From assembly GCA_024692235.1 (NCBI GenBank), contig JAILMW010000021.1, forward strand, positions 1-64,000: a stretch of DNA of 64,000 nt, written 5' to 3'. Source of the stretch: Saccharofermentans sp. Lineage in GTDB: Bacteria > Bacillota > Clostridia > Saccharofermentanales > Saccharofermentanaceae. The notes beneath the pieces are model-generated. The model made no database searches and had not been told where the DNA came from. It saw nothing but the letters and a program-made list of their open reading frames with translations. Of the stretch, positions 51,204 through 59,888 are shown in pieces; position 1 is the stretch's first letter; the number at the start of each line of letters is the position of its first letter. Both the position numbers and the translations under genes were made by a program.

Positions 51204-52361
51204 ATGTTAATAAACGCATTAAGGATGGCTAAGTCCTCGGGAAAGCTCATCCTTCGCAATAAAGCTTTTATCGTTATCGGTATCCTGATTCCCGTGCTTT
51301 CTACGCTCTTTATCAATCTCTGGTACAGGATACCTGCGGCAGATCTTAAGGACAGTGTCCATGAACTGTCGACGATCGACGAGCAGATGGCATATAATGT
51401 CGACTTTTACAGATACCCTGTTAAGGTCTATGACACCGTTATGGACGACAGGACAAAAGGGATCTGCTATAACCTGAACTCAGCAGGAATGTTTCAGATC
51501 TTCCGTGCCGATGCTTCCGGCATGACGGACGAAGAGATCCTGGACAGTGCAAAGCGTACTGCCAACGATGACCATGTCAGCGCGATCGTAATCCTTCGTA
51601 AAGAGGCTTCTGATACGAAGCTTTATGTTGTAGGCGAAGACGACGATGAGAGATTCGATCTTCTGAAGTCGAGCCTTGAGATCGAGCTTGCAGGAGAAGG
51701 AATAGAGCATGAGGCACCGGAAGTTTCTTTTGTATCCGGTGGCGGAGATGAAGTCGATTACTACAGGACAAGAAATATCTCGTACTGCTTAGCGATCTCG
51801 TCTCTTGCATTTGTCTTCGGAGGGGTGCTTATCTTAAATACCGTCTTCTCGGAGAAAAAGGATAATGTCTACAGCAGGCTCCTTCTTACCAAAGCTTCCA
51901 AGGCGAGTTATCTTCTGTCCAAGATGATCCTGTCGGTATCTCTTGCTCTTATGCAGGCGGTCCTGATGACATTGATCTTCATTGCGTTCATTAAGGTTGA
52001 GATCGGCATATCTTCTCTTCAGTTCTTTACGGTCATATTCCTGACGGGACTTACGTTTGGCCTTTTGAGCCTTTGCGCCGGACTGTTTTTCGATACGATG
52101 TCTCCTGCTGCCATCCTGGCTTTCGTTATATGGTCTATCTCGGCTCTTATAGCGGGAACGTATTTTGATATAAGCGGAGCTAGTGAACTTTATAAGAAAG
52201 CGTCGCTTCTTATGCCTCAGCGCTGGGCGATGTTCTCTGTGAACCGTTTTATCAACGGCGATATGTCAGGCTACTCTCTGATGTTCTGTGTAGCCATAGC
52301 ATATTGGGTTATAATATTTGTCATAGGAGTCTTGGGACTTCGTGTTCGTGAACAGGAGTAA
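51204..52361 (+). CDS. ABC-2-type exporter permease
   Basis: The 385-residue protein shares the layout of the preceding permease: an N-terminal membrane segment (FIVIGILIPVLSTLFINLW), a large extracytoplasmic domain (about 40-195) and six C-terminal membrane segments. It starts 3 bases after the first permease stop, so the two form the heterodimeric membrane part of this exporter. Confidence 0.85.
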   Translation: MLINALRMAKSSGKLILRNKAFIVIGILIPVLSTLFINLWYRIPAADLKDSVHELSTIDEQMAYNVDFYRYPVKVYDTVMDDRTKGICYNLNSAGMFQIFRADASGMTDEEILDSAKRTANDDHVSAIVILRKEASDTKLYVVGEDDDERFDLLKSSLEIELAGEGIEHEAPEVSFVSGGGDEVDYYRTRNISYCLAISSLAFVFGGVLILNTVFSEKKDNVYSRLLLTKASKASYLLSKMILSVSLALMQAVLMTLIFIAFIKVEIGISSLQFFTVIFLTGLTFGLLSLCAGLFFDTMSPAAILAFVIWSISALIAGTYFDISGASELYKKASLLMPQRWAMFSVNRFINGDMSGYSLMFCVAIAYWVIIFVIGVLGLRVREQE

Positions 52362-52372
52362 AGAAAGATATC

Positions 52373-53557
52373 TTGGAAAGCCGCATAAGGAACAATTACT
52401 TCGTTTTTGTTAAGGCTATGGGCATTATCGCACTTGCTTTTGTCGGTGCGTTCTCATCTCTTGACGATCCGTCCGCAGGAGGTAAATCCCTTCTTATAAG
52501 CGCACTGTTCCTGCTCTTTGCGGTAATGCCTGAGACTGATGCCGTAAGGCATAAAGGAAAGATCTGGTTGGCAGGTGAAGGGATAGCGTCTGTTATGGCG
52601 CTGTTCCTTTTCCCGTCGGTAGGAATATACTACACCGCGATAACTTATCTGGATCTTGTAAGAGTTCTTCCTGCTCCTTCGTATCTAGGAGTTTTTTACA
52701 TCCTTCCTCTGGCGTGGAAGTTCGATCTTCGGGTCAGGTATTACTTCGTAGTAGCTGTTCTGTTCATAATAATCTACTATCAGCATAATAAGGTCGTAGG
52801 CTGGTACGAGAAGACGGCCAGGGATAATCTTCTTGAAGAATCAAGACTTAAGTCCGATATAGAGCATACTAAGGTAGAGCATAAAGATGAGCTTAATAAG
52901 TCAAGACTTCAGCACGAGAACGAGCTTCTGGAAGAGAAGGGCAGGATATCTCAGGCGCTTCACGATAAGCTCGGACACAGCATCAACGGGTCGCTTTATA
53001 AGCTTGAGGCAGCTAAGGTCCTTATAGATAAGGACCCCGCTAAGAGTAGCGCCATCCTTCAGGAAGTTATAGATAACTTAAGAGGCAGCATGGATGAGAT
53101 AAGAGTCATCATCCGTAACGAAAGGCCGGACAAGAAGAGAATGGCTCTTAAATCCCTTCAGGCGCTTCTTACCGAGTGCGAAGAAGAGTACGGGATAAAG
53201 ACTTCACTTAATATAAGCGAGAGTGAGAAGGCTATCCCGGAGAATATCTGGGAGATAATCCTTGATAATGCTTTCGAAGCCGTAACTAATGCTCTTAAGT
53301 ATTCGGGATGCGATGAGATAAGTATAGACATAAATATACTGGAGGAAGTCGTAAGAGCTACCATAAAAGATAACGGTAAGGGTGCCTACAACATAGAAGA
53401 AGGAATGGGTATCCAGGGCATGAAGTCCAGGGTCAGGAAGGTCAAGGGATATATAGATATAGACTCTGTGGGAGGCTTTACGATCAATATGATACTGCCT
53501 ATTACAAAGAGTGTTCAGGAGGAAGAAGATGGATCCGATAAGAGTTTTGATAGTTGA
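52373..53557 (+). CDS. DesK/NarX-type sensor histidine kinase
   Basis: The 394-residue protein has four to five N-terminal membrane segments, then a coiled coil, an H-box ALHDKLGHS with His197 (HisKA_3 type) and a C-terminal HATPase domain (about 290-385) with DNGKGAYNIEEGMGIQGM. The TTG start at 52373 has AAGAAAG nearby; this weak site makes the start uncertain. The gene is transcribed with its response regulator and an ABC exporter, so it probably senses the exported substrate or membrane stress. It overlaps the regulator by 29 bases. Confidence 0.87.
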   Translation: MESRIRNNYFVFVKAMGIIALAFVGAFSSLDDPSAGGKSLLISALFLLFAVMPETDAVRHKGKIWLAGEGIASVMALFLFPSVGIYYTAITYLDLVRVLPAPSYLGVFYILPLAWKFDLRVRYYFVVAVLFIIIYYQHNKVVGWYEKTARDNLLEESRLKSDIEHTKVEHKDELNKSRLQHENELLEEKGRISQALHDKLGHSINGSLYKLEAAKVLIDKDPAKSSAILQEVIDNLRGSMDEIRVIIRNERPDKKRMALKSLQALLTECEEEYGIKTSLNISESEKAIPENIWEIILDNAFEAVTNALKYSGCDEISIDINILEEVVRATIKDNGKGAYNIEEGMGIQGMKSRVRKVKGYIDIDSVGGFTINMILPITKSVQEEEDGSDKSFDS

Positions 53558-54158
53558 CGACAGTGACTTCGTAAGAGACGGGATGAAGATCATCCTTGAT
53601 ATAGATGATGACTTCGATGTAGTAGGCTGCGCATCTAACGGCAAGGAAGCCGTAGAGATCGCAAGGAATACGACCGTCGACGTAGTCCTTATGGATATAC
53701 AGATGTCTGTGATGGACGGAATAGAAGCGACGAAGATCTTTACTAAGGATAACCTCGGTAAGGTCATGATCCTTACTACCTTCGATGACGATGATCTGGT
53801 AGAGCAGGCGATAAAGGAAGGGGCTAAGGGGTACTTTATAAAGAACCATAAGCCGGAAGATCTAAAGCAGATGATAAGATCCATCCACCAGGGGGCCAGG
53901 GTCATGGACGAGCAGGTCTTCGATAAGTTCGTTGATGCGGGAATACGTCCGAACAGCAATTTCGATAAGGATAAGTACACGGCACGTGAGATCGAGATAA
54001 TAGAAGCGGTAGCATCAGGCCTGTCCAATAAGGAGATAGCAGAGAAGCTATTTATCTCCGAAGGCACGGTCAAGAACTATATAAGCAACATACTTCTGAA
54101 GGAAGGTCTTGCTCACAGGACACAGCTTGCCGTTTACTATCTTACAGGCAGGAAATAA
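53529..54158 (+). CDS. NarL/FixJ-family response regulator
   Basis: The protein has 209 residues from an ATG with GGAGGAAG upstream; the frame opens earlier, but this start fits best. The receiver domain has VLMDIQM with phospho-acceptor Asp56, TTFDDDD and KNHKP. The C-terminal LuxR-type HTH has YTAREIEIIEAVASGLSNKEIAEKL. It overlaps the kinase stop, which ensures stoichiometric synthesis. It probably activates the five-gene operon in which it lies. Confidence 0.9.
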   Translation: MDPIRVLIVDDSDFVRDGMKIILDIDDDFDVVGCASNGKEAVEIARNTTVDVVLMDIQMSVMDGIEATKIFTKDNLGKVMILTTFDDDDLVEQAIKEGAKGYFIKNHKPEDLKQMIRSIHQGARVMDEQVFDKFVDAGIRPNSNFDKDKYTAREIEIIEAVASGLSNKEIAEKLFISEGTVKNYISNILLKEGLAHRTQLAVYYLTGRK

Positions 54159-54353
54159 CAAGAAAAAAAGACAAGGATAAGGAAACCCTAAGAGCCATTT
54201 GTTAACGGTTTTGTCTTACTTGAAGGATGTTTTGAATTTCCTGTTAATTCGAAGTTAAATCAGATTTAATTCATGCTCTAAAGCCTTTTATTTACTGTGC
54301 TTCTTTGTATCATGTAACTATGGAGAAGAAGTTATTGAAAGGAGTCTTGTGTG

Positions 54354-54770
54354 ATGTATCTGAAGTATGATGTGTTTACCAACGTATTTATAGATGAACA
54401 GACATTGTCGGGGTTCATGCATATGGTCGCAAGTGATGTATCCGGTGCATTCGACAGGATGACTGATGTGTCATACAAGATGGAGATCTTTTTCAACGAT
54501 AAACATAAGAAATACATGGTGTCGGAAGATGACCGCGAACTTAAGATGACAGGTCCTTCCGGAACAAAGCTATTAGCTAAGGACGAATACGGAAGACTGA
54601 TCCCGGGGGAGGACGACAGCAAGGATGATATGGTCATAACTGTCCGCCTTCTTGCATTCAGGATCATGTTTAAGCATATATGGGAATCGGGTGTATTGGA
54701 CGGAGCCAATAACAGAGTCACCATATATGCAGACAGCGAAGCAGAATATGTCGGCGTCGAGACAGCGTAA
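54354..54770 (+). CDS. Hypothetical protein, 138 aa
   Basis: The protein has 138 residues from an ATG with AAAGGAGTC upstream; a GTG at 54351 is possible. The fold is not recognised: VFTNVFIDEQTLSGFMHMVASDVSGAFDRM is followed by beta-rich segments and IYADSEAEYVGVE near the end. It is followed 68 bases later by the degenerate HAD gene and preceded by a 195-base gap after the response regulator. Confidence 0.5.
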   Translation: MYLKYDVFTNVFIDEQTLSGFMHMVASDVSGAFDRMTDVSYKMEIFFNDKHKKYMVSEDDRELKMTGPSGTKLLAKDEYGRLIPGEDDSKDDMVITVRLLAFRIMFKHIWESGVLDGANNRVTIYADSEAEYVGVETA

Positions 54771-54838
54771 CATATAAAGGTCCGAACAATTTGCCCCTTC
54801 ATGTTGCGCCGGCATGGAGGGGAAGACCAGGGTGATTT

Positions 54839-55591
54839 ATGTGCATATCAAATAAGCTCATTCTATTCGATATTGAGGGTGTTCTTCTGAAGGACGATAA
54901 GACATTTGATAAGGATGTTATCAAATGTCTTTCAATGCTTCACGATTCCGATGTAATGTTCGGGATCATGACTTCGGATCTCTGGCTCAAGGCATCGGCC
55001 TATACAGATATCTTAGAACCTGATATCTCCATAGTATCTGACGGTACACAGATGTATAGAGGAGGTGATCTTATATGGAGCCGCTCGCTGTCGGTGGAAC
55101 AGACCAAAGGCATAATAAGGGATCTGGACATGAGTCCCGATTGTTCTCTTATCGGTGTGTCCAACGGACGTTATATCTATACCAACGATCCGTCAGAAGA
55201 CGGCAACTATGTCAGATATCGTGATATGTCCAAGCCCTTTACGGCTTCGGTACATAAGATCTTTGCCAGGACTACCAAAGAGGTGGCTGATAAAGTGACG
55301 GAGAAGTATCAGTGCAGGTCTTTTGATTTCTCGGGAGATGATCTTTGCAGATTCATCTCCAAGGATGCAAATCTCGGAGCAGCTACAAGATGTGCCTGTG
55401 AAGTACTCAATATCGATATGAAGGATATTGTCGCGATAACTGCCGACCTTACGGTTCTTGATACTGTGGGAATAGGTATTGCTCCCGACAGTGCTTCGGA
55501 AGATGTGAAGGACAGAGCAGGGCTTATAATCGGAGGAGAAGATTCGGGGGATCTTGTCGAATTCTTAAAAGAAGAGATACTTGTCAAATGA
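54839..55591 (+). CDS. Degenerate Cof-type HAD protein
   Basis: The 250-residue protein resembles the Cof-type phosphatase at 43165 in length and layout, but the catalytic residues are altered. The nucleophile motif reads LFDIEGVLL (Asp11, Glu13 in place of Asp) and the motif IV region reads AITADLTVLDTVGIGIAPD, where GDxxND is expected. The SDGT loop and later motifs are partly kept. It is most likely catalytically inactive or has a changed reaction. The reading frame is intact and codon use normal. Confidence 0.75.
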   Translation: MCISNKLILFDIEGVLLKDDKTFDKDVIKCLSMLHDSDVMFGIMTSDLWLKASAYTDILEPDISIVSDGTQMYRGGDLIWSRSLSVEQTKGIIRDLDMSPDCSLIGVSNGRYIYTNDPSEDGNYVRYRDMSKPFTASVHKIFARTTKEVADKVTEKYQCRSFDFSGDDLCRFISKDANLGAATRCACEVLNIDMKDIVAITADLTVLDTVGIGIAPDSASEDVKDRAGLIIGGEDSGDLVEFLKEEILVK

Positions 55592-55661
55592 TCTGAATAT
55601 CTACGGATAATCTGTTGTTGTATAATAACGTCCGAACCACTCAAGGAACGGACGTTTTTAT

Positions 55662-56204
55662 ATGGATACGATCGAACTTATAGAACCCAATGAATCTTAT
55701 GCGGAAGACCTCTGGGCATTCAGGGCTGAGGTCATGAACCGTGACAGGAATGAGAAGGAGATGTTTGCAGGATGTAAGACATTGCAGCTTGCGTCTACTC
55801 CTCAGGAATTTATCGACATAATAAGACTTCGAACATCCGAAGAGACTTGCAGGAAGGCCGGAACCGGTATTCCTTCCAATACTTATCTTGCAGTAAGGAA
55901 AGAAGATAACAGGATAGTCGGCATAATAGATTTAAGGCACCACATAAATCACCCCATCTTGAGCACATGGGGCGGACATACCGACTTTACCGTAAGACCT
56001 TCAGAGAGACGTAAGGGTTATGCCACAAGAATGCTTGCGCTTAACATCGAGAAGGCAAGAGAACGTAAGATAGATGCACTTCTTATCACATGCAGCATCG
56101 ATAATGAAGCAAGTGAGAAGATAATCATAAGAAACGGCGGAGTATACGAGAAGGAAGTTGAAGTAGATGATGACCTTCTCAAGAGGTACTGGATAAACCT
56201 CTGA
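55662..56204 (+). CDS. GNAT-family N-acetyltransferase
   Basis: The 180-residue protein has the acetyl-CoA loop FTVRPSERRKGYATRMLAL and a late IDNEASEKIIIRNGGVYE stretch, the usual GNAT end. The substrate is unknown. An AACGTCCG/CGGACGTT hairpin (55627-55656) lies in front of the ATG and takes the place of a clear ribosome binding site. A 16-bp terminator hairpin follows the stop. Confidence 0.87.
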   Translation: MDTIELIEPNESYAEDLWAFRAEVMNRDRNEKEMFAGCKTLQLASTPQEFIDIIRLRTSEETCRKAGTGIPSNTYLAVRKEDNRIVGIIDLRHHINHPILSTWGGHTDFTVRPSERRKGYATRMLALNIEKARERKIDALLITCSIDNEASEKIIIRNGGVYEKEVEVDDDLLKRYWINL

Positions 56205-56228
56205 TACATACGATTTTAATTGCAAATT

Positions 56229-56267
56229 AAAGGCATATCTAAGATAATATTTCTTAGGTATGCCTTT
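56229..56267 (+). terminator. Long rho-independent terminator
   Basis: AAAGGCATATCTAAGA (56229-56244) pairs with TCTTAGGTATGCCTTT (56252-56267), a 16-bp stem with one G-U pair. It ends the GNAT gene transcript. Confidence 0.8.
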
Positions 56268-56298
56268 ACCAATGGATAAGATATGAGAGGGGTAAGAT

Positions 56299-57090
56299 AT
56301 GGGACTTGGAAGATGGATCTTAAGATCGATGTTTCATAAGCCTAACAGGCGCAGGAACAACTCGACACTCGATAATGTTGTAGGAGTTGCATTAGGTGTC
56401 GCTGCAGTAACTGCAGTTCGTAAGATGCAACAGGAAGCCGGAGGAGGACCTATAATTCCTGAGATCATCAACCATGCAATGGATCTTAAGGCTCAGGACG
56501 CTAATAAGCCTCAGACGGAAAGCGGAGCTACTCTTGCTACAGAGAAGAGATTCAATACTCTTATGGCTAAGCTTGCGGTCTGCTATTACATAGCAGGTAT
56601 TGACGGCGATGTAACGGAAGATGAGAAGAGAGAGCTTGCCGAAGCATATAACATGATCATGAACGATACTACCATTCCTTCGACATTAAAGGAGAAGGTA
56701 AAGGAAGTAACAGATCCCGGTATCGCTTTTGTTAAGGTTCAGCAGTATCTCGATAAGGCAGAATCCGCAGCTCTTATCTCATTTGCATATGAGATCGAGG
56801 AGCTTGCCAAGAAGGGCGGTTTAAGCCCCAAGGAAGAAGATGCCGTCGAGATGTATAAGTACTATGTCACGGAGAAGACCGGTCATAAGTTCATAAAGCT
56901 CAAGGAAGATCTGGAGCAGATGCCCGTGCAGGTAGACCTCACATGTCCTTCATGCGGCGGTCAGATGGAACTTGACAGGACCATGCTCAAGGCAACATGC
57001 ATCTACTGCGGTACGAATAAGATCATCGACGCCAATCAGATACAGGAAGTAGTAGCGCAGATCGAGAGATCCAAGAGGCTCGGACTGTAA
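56299..57090 (+). CDS. TerB-like protein with C-terminal zinc ribbon
   Basis: The 263-residue protein has a helical TerB-like region (YYIAGIDGDVTEDEKRELAEAY, about 93-125) and a C-terminal zinc ribbon (CPSCGGQM, CIYCGT at about 217-240). TerB-domain proteins are linked to tellurite resistance and envelope stress; function here is unknown. GAGGGG precedes the ATG. It is followed by two paralogous membrane proteins 6 and 18 bases apart. Confidence 0.72.
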   Translation: MGLGRWILRSMFHKPNRRRNNSTLDNVVGVALGVAAVTAVRKMQQEAGGGPIIPEIINHAMDLKAQDANKPQTESGATLATEKRFNTLMAKLAVCYYIAGIDGDVTEDEKRELAEAYNMIMNDTTIPSTLKEKVKEVTDPGIAFVKVQQYLDKAESAALISFAYEIEELAKKGGLSPKEEDAVEMYKYYVTEKTGHKFIKLKEDLEQMPVQVDLTCPSCGGQMELDRTMLKATCIYCGTNKIIDANQIQEVVAQIERSKRLGL

Positions 57091-57095
57091 AATCC

Positions 57096-57848
57096 ATGGA
57101 CATGATTACTCCTGATGAGAACATCAGGGAAACGGTGGCTGACAGACTCAAGGGAAAGTGGATATTAGAATTGATATTTGCGATCCTATATATTCTTGCG
57201 CATCTTTTGGCCTGGATAATAGTTCTTTGTATAAGGCAAAGATCCGAGCTGCTGACAGTCCGGCTTGTTGCGATCACAAGCGTGCTGATATGGATCACCT
57301 TGTTATCTTTATCGGCTGTGGTACTTAAGAGAGTTGAAGCTGATAAATCCATGTTTCAATTCAAGTATTTTATCAACGTTTGTTTTTGCGCCTTTTCCGG
57401 GTTTTTCATGTGTATGTATCCATATATCTTTATGGCATTGATAGCTACGGTGAGTGCCGCGGGTACATATCTATGGTTGAGATGTCATGAATTCAGAAGA
57501 TACCTGGCGATCCTCAAAGGCGAATATAAAGTCTCAGATGCATGTGTTATCTTCAATGAATTAAAATGTCATGGTGGGTACAAACATAGCCGCTATATTA
57601 ACGTAACACGTGTTGACAGAAGGTTTTCCGGCTTTGACGTGTATGTTGATCTTGTTAAAGTGGATGCGCTTTACGATAATAGACATAGTTGGCTTACATT
57701 TCATTATCTTGTGCAGACGGACAGTGATCAGAGTGTCTATGAGATACAGACAGATAGAAAGACATTCAATGATCATCTTATAGGGTACAGAGGTAAAGTT
57801 ACTATTTTTGATTCTGATGATCTTGGCGAAAAAGCCATGATGTTATAA
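57096..57848 (+). CDS. Membrane protein, paralogue A
   Basis: The 250-residue protein has four membrane segments in its first 150 residues, then a soluble C-terminal domain: FRRYLAILKGEYKVSDACVIFNE, then INVTRVDRR and YEIQTDRKTFNDHLIGYRG. The C-terminal domain is paralogous to that of the next gene. It starts 6 bases after the TerB-like stop. Family unknown. Confidence 0.55.
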   Translation: MDMITPDENIRETVADRLKGKWILELIFAILYILAHLLAWIIVLCIRQRSELLTVRLVAITSVLIWITLLSLSAVVLKRVEADKSMFQFKYFINVCFCAFSGFFMCMYPYIFMALIATVSAAGTYLWLRCHEFRRYLAILKGEYKVSDACVIFNELKCHGGYKHSRYINVTRVDRRFSGFDVYVDLVKVDALYDNRHSWLTFHYLVQTDSDQSVYEIQTDRKTFNDHLIGYRGKVTIFDSDDLGEKAMML

Positions 57849-57865
57849 AGGTTATGGAGTAAGGT

Positions 57866-59119
57866 ATGTTTGGAAATAATAAGATCAAGCCGACAGATCC
57901 GAATGTCGTTCTTAAGCAGCATGAGAGGGTATACTTTGTCCTGTCTCTTATTGCTATGGTGCCTGTGATGGTACTTGCTTTTCTATTCCTTCGCTTTACG
58001 GTCGGAGCTCTTATAGGATTGATCACTGATGCTAATGAATTTAATCTCATTATCACATGTATGTTGTTCTTGCCGTCAGTAGCAGTTGCCGCTGTTGCAG
58101 TTTTGTTGCTTGTAAGGCTCATACGTCAGCATGTAAAGATAATGAACAGTAAGTACGACATTACCATAGCAACCGTAAGCGACAGGCTTGGGGATTTTCT
58201 TCAATATACAATGACTCTATACGATGAGACCGGTCGTATCACTGAAGTTGAATCATCTTTTCTTATAAACAAGAAGATAAGAAATGAATCTAAGATCCTA
58301 TATGCCGTTATAGAAGGTGAGAAGAACAGGGTGATAATACCTAACTGCCGTGCCATAACACTTAGTAAAGGAAGGCTTAACGTAGTAGATCTGGAAGATC
58401 CTACAGAAGAGATCAAGGCAATAGTAAGGGAAGGTACGAGCCGTAAGAGAAAGCAGTATCTGATCTCAGATAGCTTATTTATGCTGGCTGTGTTCACCGA
58501 AATATTGGTTAATATCATCGCATATATAACTGATTCTTCGGCTCTTAGGGGAATAGTCCCGGTACTTGTATTTGTCTTCACGAGCATACTTGTTATAGCG
58601 ATGTTACTCTTATTGGATGCTAAAGGAGATCAGATCTCTGTCAGGATCGTTCCGTGCATGGTCTTGGGGTTCTTGACTGTAACGGTGATAAATCTACATA
58701 TCTTCGTCGGTCTGATCACATCGATTCTGTGGATAGCGGCATATTTCTTCTGGAGAAGGACCGCTAAGAGGAAGATGAAAGATCTCTACGATGGTAAATA
58801 TAAGGTATCGGAAGGTACTGTCATACATAACGAGGCTCTCTTATCGGGTAAATATACATACCACCTATTTAATAATGTATCTCGAATAGAAATCGGTATA
58901 TGGGGAAATCACGTATTCATGTATGACGGGACGGACAGTTGGGCACCCTTTGGCCGCGGCTTCTTTGAGTTTTCGTACAAGGTGCGCGCATCTAACGGTA
59001 CGATCTATGACGTTAAGACAAATCGTATAGAATTCAATAAACATCCTGTCGGATACGTAGGCCTTCTTATCGTTCGTTACGATCCCTATCTTCAGGAAGA
59101 TGAAGCGATATTACTTTAA
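57866..59119 (+). CDS. Membrane protein, paralogue B
   Basis: The 417-residue protein has membrane segments at about 30-55, 65-90, 210-230, 232-255 and 270-295, with soluble parts between. The C-terminal domain has KRKMKDLYDGKYKVSEGTVIHNE, YHLFNNVSRIEI and YDVKTNRIEFNKHPVGYVG, alignable with the preceding protein in the same order. Duplication followed by divergence is the simplest reading. It ends the TerB-like operon, about 80 bases before the TetR gene. Confidence 0.58.
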   Translation: MFGNNKIKPTDPNVVLKQHERVYFVLSLIAMVPVMVLAFLFLRFTVGALIGLITDANEFNLIITCMLFLPSVAVAAVAVLLLVRLIRQHVKIMNSKYDITIATVSDRLGDFLQYTMTLYDETGRITEVESSFLINKKIRNESKILYAVIEGEKNRVIIPNCRAITLSKGRLNVVDLEDPTEEIKAIVREGTSRKRKQYLISDSLFMLAVFTEILVNIIAYITDSSALRGIVPVLVFVFTSILVIAMLLLLDAKGDQISVRIVPCMVLGFLTVTVINLHIFVGLITSILWIAAYFFWRRTAKRKMKDLYDGKYKVSEGTVIHNEALLSGKYTYHLFNNVSRIEIGIWGNHVFMYDGTDSWAPFGRGFFEFSYKVRASNGTIYDVKTNRIEFNKHPVGYVGLLIVRYDPYLQEDEAILL

Positions 59120-59159
59120 GTGTTGACAACATCGCGGAAGAAGTATATCTTTACTAGGA

Positions 59160-59176
59160 ACATAACAGTGTTATGT
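59160..59176. promoter_or_regulatory. TetR operator upstream of the TetR gene
   Basis: ACATAACAGTGTTATGT is a 17-bp palindrome that lies 22 bases before the TetR start. The same sequence with one changed central base occurs at 59833, ahead of the ABC exporter. Two near-identical palindromes framing a TetR gene and its likely target operon are strong evidence for an operator pair. Confidence 0.85.
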
Positions 59177-59198
59177 AGTTTGCATTTCGGAGAGAATA

Positions 59199-59810
59199 AT
59201 GACGGCAAAAGACGGTGAGACTAAGCTTGCGCTGATAAAGGCGGCTCGTTCCGAGTTTATCGAGAAGGGGTTTATGAATGCCTCATTGAGGTCTATCTGC
59301 AAGAAGGCGGAAGTTACTACCGGTGCGCTCTACTTTTTCTTCAAGGATAAGGATGATCTTTTCGATGCGGTAGTAGGCGGTCCTTTGTGTGAACTTGATG
59401 CTACTATCGGAGAACATCTTCGAAGAGAAGCCGAAGGAGATATCAGCGATCCTTTGGATGAGACTTTGGATATGGATGATTCCAAGAGGATCATGGAGAT
59501 ACTATTTAAGTACAAAGATGAGTTTATCCTCTTGCTTACTAAGGCTCAGGGATCCAAGTACGAGAATATAAAGGACAGACTTATCGGTGAGATGCAGCAG
59601 CACTATAAGCTGTTCGCGGATATCCTTGAAGAGAGATTCGGAAGTAAGAAGGTGGATGGATTTATGCTCCATTATCTGGCGCATGTACAGGTAGATTCAT
59701 TCCTTTATCTTCTTACACATTCTAAGGGAAGAGATGAGGCTATGAAGGAACTTCCCGAGGTGGTCAAGAACTTAAGAGCAGGAGGTATTGCGACTTTTGG
59801 TCTGAGTTGA
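59199..59810 (+). CDS. TetR-family regulator
   Basis: The 203-residue protein has the TetR HTH (FMNASLRSICKKAEVTTGALYFFFKDKDDLF, about 26-56) and a helical C-terminal ligand domain. Two 17-bp operators, ACATAACrGTGTTATGT, lie upstream of its own gene and of the downstream ABC exporter operon, so it probably represses both and releases on ligand binding. It is followed 79 bases later by the ATPase gene. GGAG lies upstream of the ATG. Confidence 0.9.
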   Translation: MTAKDGETKLALIKAARSEFIEKGFMNASLRSICKKAEVTTGALYFFFKDKDDLFDAVVGGPLCELDATIGEHLRREAEGDISDPLDETLDMDDSKRIMEILFKYKDEFILLLTKAQGSKYENIKDRLIGEMQQHYKLFADILEERFGSKKVDGFMLHYLAHVQVDSFLYLLTHSKGRDEAMKELPEVVKNLRAGGIATFGLS

Positions 59811-59832
59811 AGCTTATATTTTTTTGTATATT

Positions 59833-59849
59833 ACATAACGGTGTTATGT
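59833..59849. promoter_or_regulatory. TetR operator upstream of the FtsX-type exporter operon
   Basis: ACATAACGGTGTTATGT, a 17-bp palindrome, differs from the one at 59160 at a single central position. It is 40 bases before the ATPase start and overlaps the probable promoter of the ABC-FtsX operon. Confidence 0.85.
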
Positions 59850-59888
59850 GAATGGGTATTCATATTTGTGTTAAATGGAGGAATAGAG

